Translations under genes and position numbers: made by a program
Shown here: positions 1 through 8,717 of the stretch, one piece after another
Position numbering within the stretch: position 1 is the first letter of the stretch
Layout: the number at the start of each line of letters is the position of its first letter
The notes under the pieces: model-generated
Databases searched by the model: none
Seen by the model: the letters and a program-made list of their open reading frames with translations, nothing else
Told to the model about the DNA's origin: nothing
Assembly: GCA_038533575.1 (NCBI GenBank)
Contig: JBCAYL010000002.1
Location: forward strand, 62,001-126,000
Direction: 5' to 3'
Length of the DNA: 64,000 nucleotides
DNA from: Pseudomonadota bacterium
Lineage (GTDB): Bacteria; Pseudomonadota; Alphaproteobacteria; Rhodobacterales; Rhodobacteraceae

Positions 1-805
1 CGCCCATGATCCGTAGGTTCCTCTGAGCACTCTGGACAGCAAACTGGCTTCGGAGAGCTTCGTCTTCCACTCCGATCAGCGAAGCGAAGCGGGGGAAGGC
101 TGCCTCGGCGACAGGCTCCGAAACGTCTCGCCGGGCGTCTCGAACAAGAGAGGCGAGATCATAGCTCGGCTGGCCCGCACGTGCGTCCTGGAAATCGAGG
201 AGCCCTACGCGCGCCAAGCCTTGCCGTTCGGGCAGCCAGAGCAGGTTCTCGGCGTGATAGTCTCGCAAGACTAGTGTCGTCCTCGAGCTCTCGGTCTCCT
301 GAAGGGCTTTCATGCAGGCCGCTTCGAGCTCCTGCCGCGCGGTGGGGGCATTGACGTACCATTCGGCCGCCAGACCGGCGAGCGGCGCCATGCTGGCCGC
401 GTCATAGGGGGCAACGCCATCAGGGACTTGAGCAGCGACGAGTGACGCGAGCACCTCGATGGCAGCGTCATAAACGCGGGCTTCTTTGCCCGGGTCGCGC
501 GCAACGACACGGGCAAAAAGCGCATCTCCGAGATCTTCCAACAGCAGGAACCCCGCCGTCTCATCCGCTGCGAAAATGCGTGGTGCTGACAGACCGAGGC
601 TCGAAAGGTGCCGGGCAATCTTGATAAAGGGACGGACGTCCTCGCCCTTGTCTGGCGGACTGTCCATGAGAACGGCTGGATGGCCCTTGAAGGACTTCAG
701 CCGGAAATAGCGCCTGTTTGACGCGTCACCGGCGAGGGTCACTAGCTCTGCGCCCTTCCATTCCGTCTCGGCCAGAAAGGCTGCGGCGCGCGCGTCTCTG
801 TTCAT
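1..805 (-). CDS. AmgK-like aminoglycoside/sugar phosphotransferase (3' end beyond window)
   Basis: This is an incomplete gene: 268 codons are visible and the C-terminus lies past base 1. The fold is that of the aminoglycoside phosphotransferase family. The catalytic loop LRDYHAENLLW has its catalytic Asp near residue 182, and LLDFQDA supplies the metal-binding Asp near 204. The position directly after tsaE matches the N-acetylmuramate/N-acetylglucosamine kinase AmgK of alphaproteobacteria, which works with the nucleotidyltransferase MurU in peptidoglycan sugar recycling. The next gene, where MurU would sit, is outside the window, so the substrate is inferred. The ATG overlaps the tsaE stop (ATGA), so the two are probably translationally coupled. 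Confidence 0.8.
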   Translation of the reverse strand, partial: MNRDARAAAFLAETEWKGAELVTLAGDASNRRYFRLKSFKGHPAVLMDSPPDKGEDVRPFIKIARHLSSLGLSAPRIFAADETAGFLLLEDLGDALFARVVARDPGKEARVYDAAIEVLASLVAAQVPDGVAPYDAASMAPLAGLAAEWYVNAPTARQELEAACMKALQETESSRTTLVLRDYHAENLLWLPERQGLARVGLLDFQDARAGQPSYDLASLVRDARRDVSEPVAEAAFPRFASLIGVEDEALRSQFAVQSAQRNLRIMG

Positions 806-1269
806 GCGAGATCGTCCCATCGCTCGTCCCCGACAATCGTCAGGAGACGGGCCGAATGCCCTTCAATGCTCAGCCTGAAGAGCTGGGCGTGAGCTGGTGC
901 CAGGCTCCCGAGCCTGTCCGGCCATTCGATGAGGGTGACGGCTGTTGAAAATGCCTCCTCAAGGCCAAGCTCCGCGAGCTGGTCCGCGCTGGAAAGCCGG
1001 TAGAGGTCGCAATGCCAAATGTCGAAGTGCGGCGTTTGGTAGGTTTGGACGAGTGTGAACGTGGGTGACGGGACGTCCTCGGGTACGGTCAGCAAGGATT
1101 GAATAAGTGCCCGTGCGAACGCGGTTTTCCCGGCCCCGAGATCTCCTTCGAGGAGAAGACAGTCTCCCGCCGTCAAACGCGACCCGACCGTTTCTGCCAG
1201 TGTCTCCGTCGCGGCAAGACTGGGAAGTGAGATTTGGATGGCGTTCTTGTTTGCTTCGGCTACGGGCAT
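802..1269 (-). CDS. tsaE: tRNA threonylcarbamoyladenosine biosynthesis ATPase TsaE
   Basis: A 155-residue P-loop ATPase with Walker A motif GDLGAGKT at residues 42-49 and the family motif SPTFTLV further on. TsaE acts with TsaB and TsaD to make the t6A modification at position 37 of tRNAs that read ANN codons. It powers the cycle rather than carrying out the transfer. The length is normal for the family. It lies between a DivL-like gene (47 bp upstream) and an AmgK-like kinase (4-nt overlap), an arrangement seen in many alphaproteobacteria. Its partner tsaD is in this window at 16.7 kb. Confidence 0.95.
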   Translation of the reverse strand: MPVAEANKNAIQISLPSLAATETLAETVGSRLTAGDCLLLEGDLGAGKTAFARALIQSLLTVPEDVPSPTFTLVQTYQTPHFDIWHCDLYRLSSADQLAELGLEEAFSTAVTLIEWPDRLGSLAPAHAQLFRLSIEGHSARLLTIVGDERWDDLA

Positions 1270-1316
1270 GGCCGCAGACTATCCACGCGAGAGGCCCACG
1301 CAACCGCTTCCTCAGG

Positions 1317-2903
1317 TCAGCACGCTGTGACCACTTCCCGCTTGCTGGAGACCGGCCGAGACTTTCCAAGGGTTGAGAAGCCCACGAGGGTGGACCCGCC
1401 GCTGATCCGTTGGGTCCTGCAGGCGATCCGCCGCCCGTCATCGGTCGTGATCTGGCCGCTCCACGTCGTGGCGCCGTTGCGCCGTTCGATGGCGTCGACG
1501 AGGGCGTCCCATGTCGGGCGGTCGCCTCCGCAGGCTCTCCAGCGGTCAGCGGCATCGCGCAGCCGCGACACAACGAGCCCCTCGTCGGCATCGTCCTGCC
1601 ACATCGCGCGGTAGGCTCGGTTGCTCAGCGTGACCATGCCGACACCGTTCACGACGAGGATCGCTTCCTCGATGGCATCGAGCGCTTCGTGGCCAAGCTC
1701 GATCTCTGAGCGGAAGCGGTGGGAGAGTGAGACTTCCGCGCTGATGTCTTCGAAAAGGAACGCGATGGCACCATCCGGATGCGGCCTTCCAGTGACGCGG
1801 AAGGTAATGCCACCCGGGAGGTTCCATGTTTCGCAATAGGAGCCTTCCTGCGCTTGGGCCTCAAGCTCCACGATCTGGCTGCGCCACGCTTTGTAGTCTT
1901 TCGGCTCCGCGAGAAGGCTATCCGCGCGAAGTCGGTCGAGAAACGCTTGCAGGGTCGGTCGCTGCGCGAGGAATTCCACGGGCAAGCGCATCATGTCGAG
2001 AAGCGCGGGGTTGAACAGTGCCATCCGCCGGTCCTTGTCGAAGATGGCAAGCCCGATGGAAAGCTGGGCGAATGTCTTTGTCAGCGTCTGGACGAATTCG
2101 CGCTGCGAGGCTTCTGCCTTGACCAAGCCATCCGCCGGAAAGGCGAAGAAGTTGAAGCGTCCTCCGCGCTCCACGCAATGGACGTCAAAGCTCCTGGAGA
2201 TCAGAGAGGCGCCGGTATCGCTGGCGTCGATCATTGCTCTTGCCGTTTTCCCGGCGGTCGGCGGGGCGCTGTGGAGCTCCGGGAACAGGGCGGTTGGTGG
2301 CCACGTCATTCGATCGGCCTCTCCGACGGCATCCACAACGGTGAGATAGGTCTCGTTGGCCCACTCTATTTCGCCTGCAGAGTTGGTTTGCCAGAGCAGC
2401 AAGGGCGCTTCGTCCGTGACTGTCCGCAGAATGGCGAGTTCGTCACCGTGCCGCATTTGCGTATAGGCATCGTCGGACTGAATGCCTTCATCCACATCGC
2501 CGTGATGCACGAGGGTGACCCGGATGAAACCGTCCCATTGGTCTATGCGCATCCGCAGATCATGGTCTCGCGCCTGTCCACGGACGGTTCCCTCAAAAGC
2601 CCCGCCCTTGATCTTCTCGAGGCTTGGAAGGCCTGGGAAGCGTCTCGCCTGGCCCCTTAGAAGCCGACAGAGGTCGCTCCCTCCGGTCGCGAGATCATTC
2701 ATGATCCGGCGAGCCGGCGCGGTGCAGTCGACTAGGTCCTCTTCATCGAAGAGAAAGATGACCTGCTGATCAGCGTTCCGGAGCGCTGTCCGTGCGACCT
2801 GATCCGGGTCCGGCGCAAGCCGCGCCCACAGCAACACCGCCGTGATGCTGATGACCCCCGCCAATAGCACCACCATCGCATATTCTAGAATCACCTGCGC
2901 CAT
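1317..2903 (-). CDS. divL: DivL-like multi-PAS membrane protein lacking a kinase domain
   Basis: A 528-residue protein with an N-terminal membrane segment (about residues 5-27) followed by several PAS-type modules. The best is near the middle (LAIFDKDRRMALFNPALLDM), with another near the C-terminus (EEAILVVNGVGMVTLSNRAYR). No HisKA or HATPase domain follows. The position directly upstream of tsaE matches divL of Caulobacter and relatives. Rhodobacter DivL has been described as a PAS protein that acts on the CckA-ChpT-CtrA phosphorelay. The ATG at 2903 is chosen because GGAGG lies 6 nt before it; a TTG at 2927 would lengthen the protein by 8 residues. A CtrA-type site lies about 45 bp upstream. 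The orthology is inferred from synteny and domain content. Confidence 0.75.
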   Translation of the reverse strand: MAQVILEYAMVVLLAGVISITAVLLWARLAPDPDQVARTALRNADQQVIFLFDEEDLVDCTAPARRIMNDLATGGSDLCRLLRGQARRFPGLPSLEKIKGGAFEGTVRGQARDHDLRMRIDQWDGFIRVTLVHHGDVDEGIQSDDAYTQMRHGDELAILRTVTDEAPLLLWQTNSAGEIEWANETYLTVVDAVGEADRMTWPPTALFPELHSAPPTAGKTARAMIDASDTGASLISRSFDVHCVERGGRFNFFAFPADGLVKAEASQREFVQTLTKTFAQLSIGLAIFDKDRRMALFNPALLDMMRLPVEFLAQRPTLQAFLDRLRADSLLAEPKDYKAWRSQIVELEAQAQEGSYCETWNLPGGITFRVTGRPHPDGAIAFLFEDISAEVSLSHRFRSEIELGHEALDAIEEAILVVNGVGMVTLSNRAYRAMWQDDADEGLVVSRLRDAADRWRACGGDRPTWDALVDAIERRNGATTWSGQITTDDGRRIACRTQRISGGSTLVGFSTLGKSRPVSSKREVVTAC

Positions 2904-2945
2904 ATCGGCCCTCCGCTTCCCGCCCAACAGATTGGGGAAACAGAG

Positions 2946-2971
2946 TTAATTTCTCGTTAAGCTCGCCTAAC
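2946..2971. promoter_or_regulatory. CtrA-type site TTAA-N7-TTAA, with a third phased half-site
   Basis: TTAA at 2946-2949 and TTAA at 2957-2960 are separated by exactly 7 nt, the CtrA consensus. TAAC follows after another 7 nt at 2968-2971. The array lies 43-68 bp upstream of the DivL-like gene and just past the regB stop codon. The spacing is seen directly; binding by CtrA is inferred. Confidence 0.55.
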
Positions 2972-2997
2972 GGTTGGTAACCAGTTTCGCTGGCCCC

Positions 2998-4455
2998 TCA
3001 TGGTGCGATGGGTTCGTTTGGCCCGAGTGCGGACGTGGCGGCCTCTTTGCCACGTTGCGCCACTGCATCCATCGGCCAGCTCACGGTGACCTGCGCCCCG
3101 TTAAAGCCGTCGTCTTGCGTGCCATTGTTGAATGCGAGTTCCGCGCCCGTGCGCTCCAGCAGAGTCTTCGCGATGAAAAGGCCCAGCCCCATGCCATCAT
3201 AGCCCGGCCTCGCGTCAGAGCTCTGTGCGCGCCGGCGGGCCCGCGTGAACGGATCGCCCAAGCGCCCAATCACCTGCGCCGAAAAGCCCGGGCCGTCGTC
3301 ACTGATTCGGATCGAGACCCAGCGGCTGCCCCAGGCGAGCTCGACGCGTACTTTTTCGTGCGCGAAATCCACCGCGTTTTGCACGAGGTTTCGCACGCCG
3401 TGGATGATCTCCGGATGACGTCTGATCTGCGGCTGCTCGAGCGCCGCGTCTGCGGAGGGCGACAAGAGGAAGTCTACCGCCACGCCTCGATCAGTGTGGG
3501 GGCTGGCGGCCTCGCGCACGACGGTCTCGAAAGGCGCGAAGCGCAGGTGCAGATCGTCCTTCCCGGCCCTTCCCATGGATCGAAGGATATCGCGACATCT
3601 GTCCGCCTGGGTGCGGATGAGGGCTGCGTCGTCATGCAAATCGCCCTCTGGCAGCTCTTCCATCAACTCGCTCGACACGAGCTTTATGGTGGCCAGTGGC
3701 GTGCCGAGCTCGTGGGCCGCCGCGGCAACCACACCTCCCAGATCGGTGAGCTTTTGCTCCCGCGACAGGGCCATCTGGGTTGCGAGCAACGCACGAGACA
3801 TGGTGTGCAACTCGTCCGTGACACGGCGCGCATAGGCCGAAATGAAGATCGCTCCGACGACGATTGCGGCCCAGAATCCGACCATGAAGAGACCGGGAAC
3901 CTGTAGAACAAACCCGTCGGCGGACCTCAGCGGCAGGTGGAATAGCCCTGCAAACGTTACGGCGGTGAAGGCCACTGCGCCGAGAATGAGAGTAGGTCCA
4001 AGGGACAAGGCGGTGGCCGAAATCGTGACTGGGCCAAGCACGAGCAGCGCGAAGGGATTGTTGAGCCCGCCGGTGAGGGTCAGAAGAAAGCCCAACTGGA
4101 TGAGATCGAACAGGAGGAAGAGAAAGGTCTCCATCTCCGTGAGGCGCTTGTTTTCGGGATAGATCCAGACGGCCGTGAGATTGGCGAATACGGACATGCC
4201 GATCGCGAGGTAACAAAGCCCGATCTCCAACTGCAGCTCGTAGATGCGCTGGGCGATGGTGACGGCGAGCAGCTGCCCCACGATGGCAACCCAGCGCAGG
4301 ACGACGAGCGTGCGCAGACGGATCCAGTTCCGTCGCTCGTCGCCGGGAGAGATCGTCGGAAATTGAGAGGCTTCGGGTCTGACATTGCGCGGGCGCGCGC
4401 GATCTCTGCCGGCGGCGTTGTGCGTTGTGTTGTTTGAAGCGTTGATGTCTGTCAT
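2998..4455 (-). CDS. regB: Redox sensor histidine kinase RegB/PrrB
   Basis: A 485-residue sensor kinase with about six membrane segments between residues 45 and 207. The RegB quinone-binding motif GGLNNPF is at 129-135. The H-box AAHELGTPL carries the phosphorylated His248. The redox-box Cys287 (QADRCRDI) lies 39 residues beyond it, close to the His225/Cys265 spacing of Rhodobacter RegB. ATPase motifs follow (NLVQNAVDFA, DDGPGF, GMGLGLF). RegB signals the redox state of the quinone pool and respiratory chain to RegA, controlling photosynthesis, respiration and carbon and nitrogen fixation genes. It is divergent from senC-regA across 107 bp, as in Rhodobacter. The N-terminal tail of about 40 residues is hydrophilic. 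Confidence 0.96.
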   Translation of the reverse strand: MTDINASNNTTHNAAGRDRARPRNVRPEASQFPTISPGDERRNWIRLRTLVVLRWVAIVGQLLAVTIAQRIYELQLEIGLCYLAIGMSVFANLTAVWIYPENKRLTEMETFLFLLFDLIQLGFLLTLTGGLNNPFALLVLGPVTISATALSLGPTLILGAVAFTAVTFAGLFHLPLRSADGFVLQVPGLFMVGFWAAIVVGAIFISAYARRVTDELHTMSRALLATQMALSREQKLTDLGGVVAAAAHELGTPLATIKLVSSELMEELPEGDLHDDAALIRTQADRCRDILRSMGRAGKDDLHLRFAPFETVVREAASPHTDRGVAVDFLLSPSADAALEQPQIRRHPEIIHGVRNLVQNAVDFAHEKVRVELAWGSRWVSIRISDDGPGFSAQVIGRLGDPFTRARRRAQSSDARPGYDGMGLGLFIAKTLLERTGAELAFNNGTQDDGFNGAQVTVSWPMDAVAQRGKEAATSALGPNEPIAP

Positions 4456-4562
4456 GGGCTGCGGACCCGCTGCAATTCAATCAGATGTGACGTCGGGCCT
4501 CAGTAAATTCCGGCACTATCTGCCTACATAGCAGGGTAGCTGGCAAAAGGGAGAGCACCGAG

Positions 4563-5186
4563 GTGAGCGCGAAAGTAGCAGCAATAGCATCCGGAGTGGC
4601 GGGTCTCTTGGTGGGCGGCTCTTTTCTTGCAGCGACCGTCCTGGCGCCGTCGAATGACTTGCAAGCGTGCCTTGGCTCTTCGGTTGCTGGCGGAGATGTA
4701 GGAGGGCCCTTCGAGCTCGTCAGCGAAACGGGACAGACGGTGACGCAGGACGACGTCATCACCGGCGCGACACTCGTCTATTTCGGATACACGTTTTGCC
4801 CCGATGTCTGCCCGATGGACGTAAATCGCAACGCCATCGCCATGGAGATTCTCGAGGAAGATATGGGCACCGAGATCGATGGCCTCTTCGTCACGATCGA
4901 CCCGGCGCGCGACACGCCCGAATACCTTGCCGAGTTCACGGAGTGGGTTCACCCGCGCCTGACGGGCCTCACTGGTTCAGAGGAGCAAGTGGCCGACGCA
5001 GCGCGGGCCTACCGGGCCTATTACCGAAAGGTCGATGGGGATGATCCTGACTTCTACCTCATGGATCATTCGACACTCACCTATCTCATGCATCCGGAAG
5101 AAGGCTTCGTGACTTTCTTCCGCCGGGACATGTCTCCGGAGGACATGGCAGAACAGATTGATTGTGTCGTGGACACGCTCGCTTAG
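4563..5186 (+). CDS. senC: SCO1/SenC copper chaperone for cytochrome c oxidase
   Basis: A 207-residue thioredoxin-fold protein with an N-terminal membrane anchor (about 5-27). The copper-binding motif CPDVCP has Cys79 and Cys83, and the third ligand is His169 in MDHST. SenC/PrrC delivers copper to the CuA or CuB site of cytochrome oxidases on the periplasmic side. The gene sits between divergent regB and regA, as in Rhodobacter. The start is the GTG at 4563, chosen because the membrane anchor begins right after it; the upstream GGGAGAG is a modest ribosome binding site. Confidence 0.95.
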   Translation: MSAKVAAIASGVAGLLVGGSFLAATVLAPSNDLQACLGSSVAGGDVGGPFELVSETGQTVTQDDVITGATLVYFGYTFCPDVCPMDVNRNAIAMEILEEDMGTEIDGLFVTIDPARDTPEYLAEFTEWVHPRLTGLTGSEEQVADAARAYRAYYRKVDGDDPDFYLMDHSTLTYLMHPEEGFVTFFRRDMSPEDMAEQIDCVVDTLA

Positions 5187-5193
5187 GCGAGCG
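5176..5193 (+). repeat. 7-bp perfect hairpin spanning the senC stop codon
   Basis: CGCTCGC (5176-5182) and GCGAGCG (5187-5193) flank a TTAG loop that contains the senC stop codon. There is no U-run after it, so it is not a classical terminator. It may attenuate or stabilise the senC-regA transcript. A possible regA promoter element, TTGACG, follows at 5196. Confidence 0.4.
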
Positions 5194-5261
5194 AATTGAC
5201 GTCCGCGACAATCGGCTCATATGTGATCCAGCCGCAAAGCCGATGACATAGAGGATCGCAG

Positions 5262-5813
5262 ATGCCCGAGACTGCTGTCGACCTTGGACCAGACCCAACC
5301 CTTCTGCTCGTCGATGATGACGAGCCGTTTCTGAAGCGCCTGGCGAAAGCCATGGAAAAGCGAGGCTTTGCCGTGGAGCAGGCCGGTTCGGTGGTGGCAG
5401 GCAAGGCCATAGCGACCGCGCGGCCCCCGGCCTACGCTGTCATCGATCTGCGCCTTGAAGATGGCAACGGCCTCGACGTCGTTGAGACGCTTCGTGAACG
5501 CCGCCCCGAAAGCAAGATCGTCGTGCTGACCGGTTACGGTGCAATCGCAACGGCCGTCGCTGCCGTGAAAATCGGTGCGACGAACTACCTGTCGAAGCCC
5601 GCCGACGCAGGCGACATCACCGACGCCTTGTTGGCCAAAGAAGACGAGCTTCCCCCGCCGCCGGAGAACCCGATGAGCGCAGATCGCGTGCGTTGGGAGC
5701 ATATCCAGCGGGTCTATGAGCTCTGCGATCGCAATGTGTCCGAGACGGCGCGCCGCCTGAACATGCACCGCCGCACGCTCCAGCGGATCCTCGCGAAGCG
5801 TTCTCCCCGCTAA
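5262..5813 (+). CDS. regA: Global redox response regulator RegA/PrrA
   Basis: A 183-residue two-domain regulator. The receiver domain has the acidic pocket VDDDE (17-21), phospho-acceptor Asp62 in VIDLRLEDG, and the conserved Thr and Lys in VLTGYG and SKPAD. A proline-rich linker (PPPPENP) leads to a Fis-type helix-turn-helix (about 150-178) ending in RRLNMHRRTLQRILAKR, the highly conserved RegA DNA-binding helix. It is the phosphorylation partner of RegB. Its last codons overlap the convergent dehydrogenase gene by 4 nt. The hvrA gene that often follows regA in Rhodobacter is not present here. Confidence 0.97.
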   Translation: MPETAVDLGPDPTLLLVDDDEPFLKRLAKAMEKRGFAVEQAGSVVAGKAIATARPPAYAVIDLRLEDGNGLDVVETLRERRPESKIVVLTGYGAIATAVAAVKIGATNYLSKPADAGDITDALLAKEDELPPPPENPMSADRVRWEHIQRVYELCDRNVSETARRLNMHRRTLQRILAKRSPR

Positions 5814-6754
5814 CTGGGCAGCAAGCTCTTGCTCTCGGGCACTGGCGTACGCACGGTGCCCTTAATGAGGTGATCCACGAGGTTATCGACCACGAGCTGC
5901 CCCATGGCCCCGCGGGTCTCCACGGTCGCGCTGCCGACATGCGGCAGAAGGACGACGTTCGGCATCGCTTTCAGAGCATCTGGTATTCTCGGCTCGGCCT
6001 CGAACACGTCGAGCCCCGCCCACCCGAGCTTCCCTTGTTCCAGACACCTTACAAGGGCAGCCTCGTCCACGACTGACCCTCGTGCGACGTTGATCAGCGT
6101 TCCCTCAGGCCCCAGGGCCTCGATCACCTCTTGGGTCACGAGGTGGCGCGTTTCCGGTCCACCGGGGACGATGACGATGAGGCAATCCACCTTCTGCGCC
6201 ATTTCCAGAAGGTTTGGCTCGAAGATGAACGGCACGCTTTTGGGCGCGCGGCTGTGATAGTGGATTTCCGGTGAGAAGGGCGCAAGCTTGCGCGCGATTT
6301 CTTGTCCGATGCGGCCCATCCCCACGAGACCGATGCGCTGCCCGTCGGCGCTGCGCGTGAGCGGGGCCGCCCCTCTCGCGGACCAGTTGCCGGATCGCGC
6401 CCAGTCGTCGTCTCGCAGAAGCTCCCGGTAGCAGGCAAGCATGAGCATGAGTGCGGTCGTGGCCACCTCGGCATTGAGCACATCCGGGGTATGGGTGACG
6501 ATGATCCCGCGCCGCGCTGCCTCCCTGGCATCGATCGCGTCGTAGCCGACGCCGTAACAGGAGATGAGCGCGAGCCGTGGAAGCGCCGCCATGTCCTCGC
6601 GACTGATGCCGAGACCACCATTCGTGAGCACATATGCGAACCGGCCACCTTCGGCAGCGAGATCGAGGCCCTCGCGCGGAACCAACGTCATGTGTGGCGC
6701 CAGAGCGTGCGCCATGGCCTCCGTCACCTCACCGTAAATCAGGCATTCGGTCAT
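5810..6754 (-). CDS. D-isomer-specific 2-hydroxyacid dehydrogenase
   Basis: A 314-residue NAD(P)-dependent dehydrogenase. The Rossmann motif is GMGRIG (145-150), and the catalytic triad is Arg225 (NVARGS), Glu254 (FEAEP) and His272 (LPHVGS). The likely reaction is interconversion of a 2-keto acid and a D-2-hydroxy acid, such as glyoxylate/glycolate or hydroxypyruvate/glycerate. It lies 10 bp downstream of the dehydratase gene on the same strand. That arrangement suggests it reduces a 2-keto sugar acid or its cleavage product. The exact substrate cannot be told from sequence. Confidence 0.88.
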   Translation of the reverse strand: MTECLIYGEVTEAMAHALAPHMTLVPREGLDLAAEGGRFAYVLTNGGLGISREDMAALPRLALISCYGVGYDAIDAREAARRGIIVTHTPDVLNAEVATTALMLMLACYRELLRDDDWARSGNWSARGAAPLTRSADGQRIGLVGMGRIGQEIARKLAPFSPEIHYHSRAPKSVPFIFEPNLLEMAQKVDCLIVIVPGGPETRHLVTQEVIEALGPEGTLINVARGSVVDEAALVRCLEQGKLGWAGLDVFEAEPRIPDALKAMPNVVLLPHVGSATVETRGAMGQLVVDNLVDHLIKGTVRTPVPESKSLLPS

Positions 6755-6764
6755 GGTCGTGCTC

Positions 6765-8555
6765 TCAATGATTGTCTCGCGGCAGACCCTTGCGCGAGAT
6801 GTCTTGGTACCCGGCCGCGTCTCGGAGCGTCATGCCCTCATCGAAGCGGCCGACCAGCTCCCGGAAGTATTGCTGCCAGGGCGTCTGGCTCTCGGGATGC
6901 GCGTAGCCGCCCGCCTCCGCGAGCGCCGCCGCGCGCGCCTGAAGCTCCTCAAACGGAACGAGCATGTCGGCCGTGCACTTGGCTAGATCGATCCTGACGC
7001 GGTCGCCGGTCTTGAGCAAAGCGAGGCCGCCATTGTCCGCGGCCTCGGGCGCCGCATTCAGGATGGATGGCGAGCCCGACGTACCGGATTGCCGTCCATC
7101 GCCGACGCAAGGCAGGGCGTGGATGCCCTTTTTGAGGAGGTAGGATGGTGCCCGCATATTCACGACCTCGGCGCCGCCGGGATACCCCTTCGGTCCGGCG
7201 CCGCGCATGAAGAGGATGCAGCGCTCGTCGATGTTTTCTGCAGGGTCATCAATCCGGTGATGGAAATCCTCCGGGCCGTCGAAGACCACCGCGCGCCCTT
7301 CAAAGGCCATCGGATCCTTCGGATCGGAGAGATAACGCTGACGGAATTCTTCCGAGATCACCGAGGTCTTCATGATCGCACTATCGAAGAGATTGCCCGT
7401 CAGGTTGATGAAGCCGGCTTCGGCAACGAGCGGGTTAGAGACTGTCATGATGACGTCAGGGTTCCCCGTGCGGGCGGAAGAGCAGTTCTCAGCGATGGTT
7501 TTGCCATTGGCAGTGAGAACGTCGGGATGGGGCAGAAGCCCTGCGGAGATAAGCTCGCCCATCACGGCGGGAACACCTCCGGCGCGCTGATAATCCTCGC
7601 CGAGGTATTTGCCAGCCGGCTGCAGGTTCACGAGGAGCGGAATGTGATGCCCCAGAGCCTGCCAGTCATCATTGCTCAACGGGACACCGAGATGGCGCGC
7701 GATCCCGTTCAAATGGATCGGCGCGTTCGTCGACCCGCCAATGGCCGAGTTGACCACGATTGCGTTCTCGAAGGCCTCACGGGTCATGATATCCGAGGGG
7801 CGCAGGTCCTCCCAAACCATGTCCACGATCCGCTTGCCCGTCTCGTAGCTGATCTGCCCACGTTCGCGGTAGGGCGCGGGGATGGCCGCCGAGCCCGGCA
7901 GCTGCATGCCCAGCGCTTCAGCGAGCGAATTCATGGTCGTAGCCGTGCCCATCGTGTTGCAGTAGCCCACAGAGGGCGAGGAAGAGGCCGCGATCTCGAG
8001 GAACTCGTCACCGTCGATCTTGCCCTCGGCCATGAGCTCCCGGGCCTTCCAGATCACCGTACCGGAGCCCGCATGCTTGCCTTGCCAATAGCCATTGAGC
8101 ATGGGCCCCACGGAAAGTGCGATGGCAGGAATGTTGACCGTCGCTGCAGCCATCAGGAGCGCGGGCGTGGTCTTGTCACAGCCAATGGTGAGAACGACCC
8201 CGTCGATGGGATATCCGTAGAGGCTCTCGACCAGGGAAAGATAGGCAAGGTTGCGATCGAGGCTCGCCGTGGGCCTTTTGCCCGTTTCCTGGATCGGGTG
8301 AACCGGGATCTCGATGCATGTGCCACCGACGGCAATGATCCCGTCGCGGACACGTTTGGCGAGTTCGATGTGGTGTCGATTGCACGGGCTGAGATCGCTT
8401 CCGGTTTGCGCGATACCAATGATCGGCTTGCCAGCCTGGAGTTCCTCCTGCGTCATGCCGAAATTCAGATACCGCTCGAGATAGAGCGCCGTCATTTCCG
8501 GGTTGTCCGGGTTCATGAACCACTGTCGCGAGCGGAGGTCTTTCTTGTCGATCAT
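6765..8555 (-). CDS. IlvD/Edd-family sugar-acid dehydratase (arabinonate/xylonate type)
   Basis: A 596-residue iron-sulfur dehydratase. Cys58, Cys126 and Cys199 match the three [2Fe-2S] ligands of L-arabinonate dehydratase, offset by one residue. The GCDKTTP motif carries the metal-ligand Lys128. The length (about 580-600 residues) fits the arabinonate/xylonate/galactonate branch rather than IlvD or Edd. It should dehydrate an aldonic acid to a 2-keto-3-deoxy acid. The gene appears to be first in an operon with the 2-hydroxyacid dehydrogenase and is divergent from denD across 162 bp. No sugar transporter or regulator is adjacent, so the substrate is open. Confidence 0.88.
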   Translation of the reverse strand: MIDKKDLRSRQWFMNPDNPEMTALYLERYLNFGMTQEELQAGKPIIGIAQTGSDLSPCNRHHIELAKRVRDGIIAVGGTCIEIPVHPIQETGKRPTASLDRNLAYLSLVESLYGYPIDGVVLTIGCDKTTPALLMAAATVNIPAIALSVGPMLNGYWQGKHAGSGTVIWKARELMAEGKIDGDEFLEIAASSSPSVGYCNTMGTATTMNSLAEALGMQLPGSAAIPAPYRERGQISYETGKRIVDMVWEDLRPSDIMTREAFENAIVVNSAIGGSTNAPIHLNGIARHLGVPLSNDDWQALGHHIPLLVNLQPAGKYLGEDYQRAGGVPAVMGELISAGLLPHPDVLTANGKTIAENCSSARTGNPDVIMTVSNPLVAEAGFINLTGNLFDSAIMKTSVISEEFRQRYLSDPKDPMAFEGRAVVFDGPEDFHHRIDDPAENIDERCILFMRGAGPKGYPGGAEVVNMRAPSYLLKKGIHALPCVGDGRQSGTSGSPSILNAAPEAADNGGLALLKTGDRVRIDLAKCTADMLVPFEELQARAAALAEAGGYAHPESQTPWQQYFRELVGRFDEGMTLRDAAGYQDISRKGLPRDNH

Positions 8556-8717
8556 GCTTGGTATCTCCTAGCGTCGCTGTCCCGAGGTGCCCGTTTCAGC
8601 CCAATGCTCCTCTGCACCGCTCATATCAGGAAGTCACTCCACGATTTCTCGGGCTGACGCCGCACCGCGGCCTCGGTAGCGTACCGTCAGACCACGGGGC
8701 AGGGAAAGGCCATCGAG

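Noticed and set aside
7089-8657. A 522-codon plus-strand frame across the dehydratase gene
   Set aside because: Shadow of the dehydratase gene, which has all its cluster cysteines.
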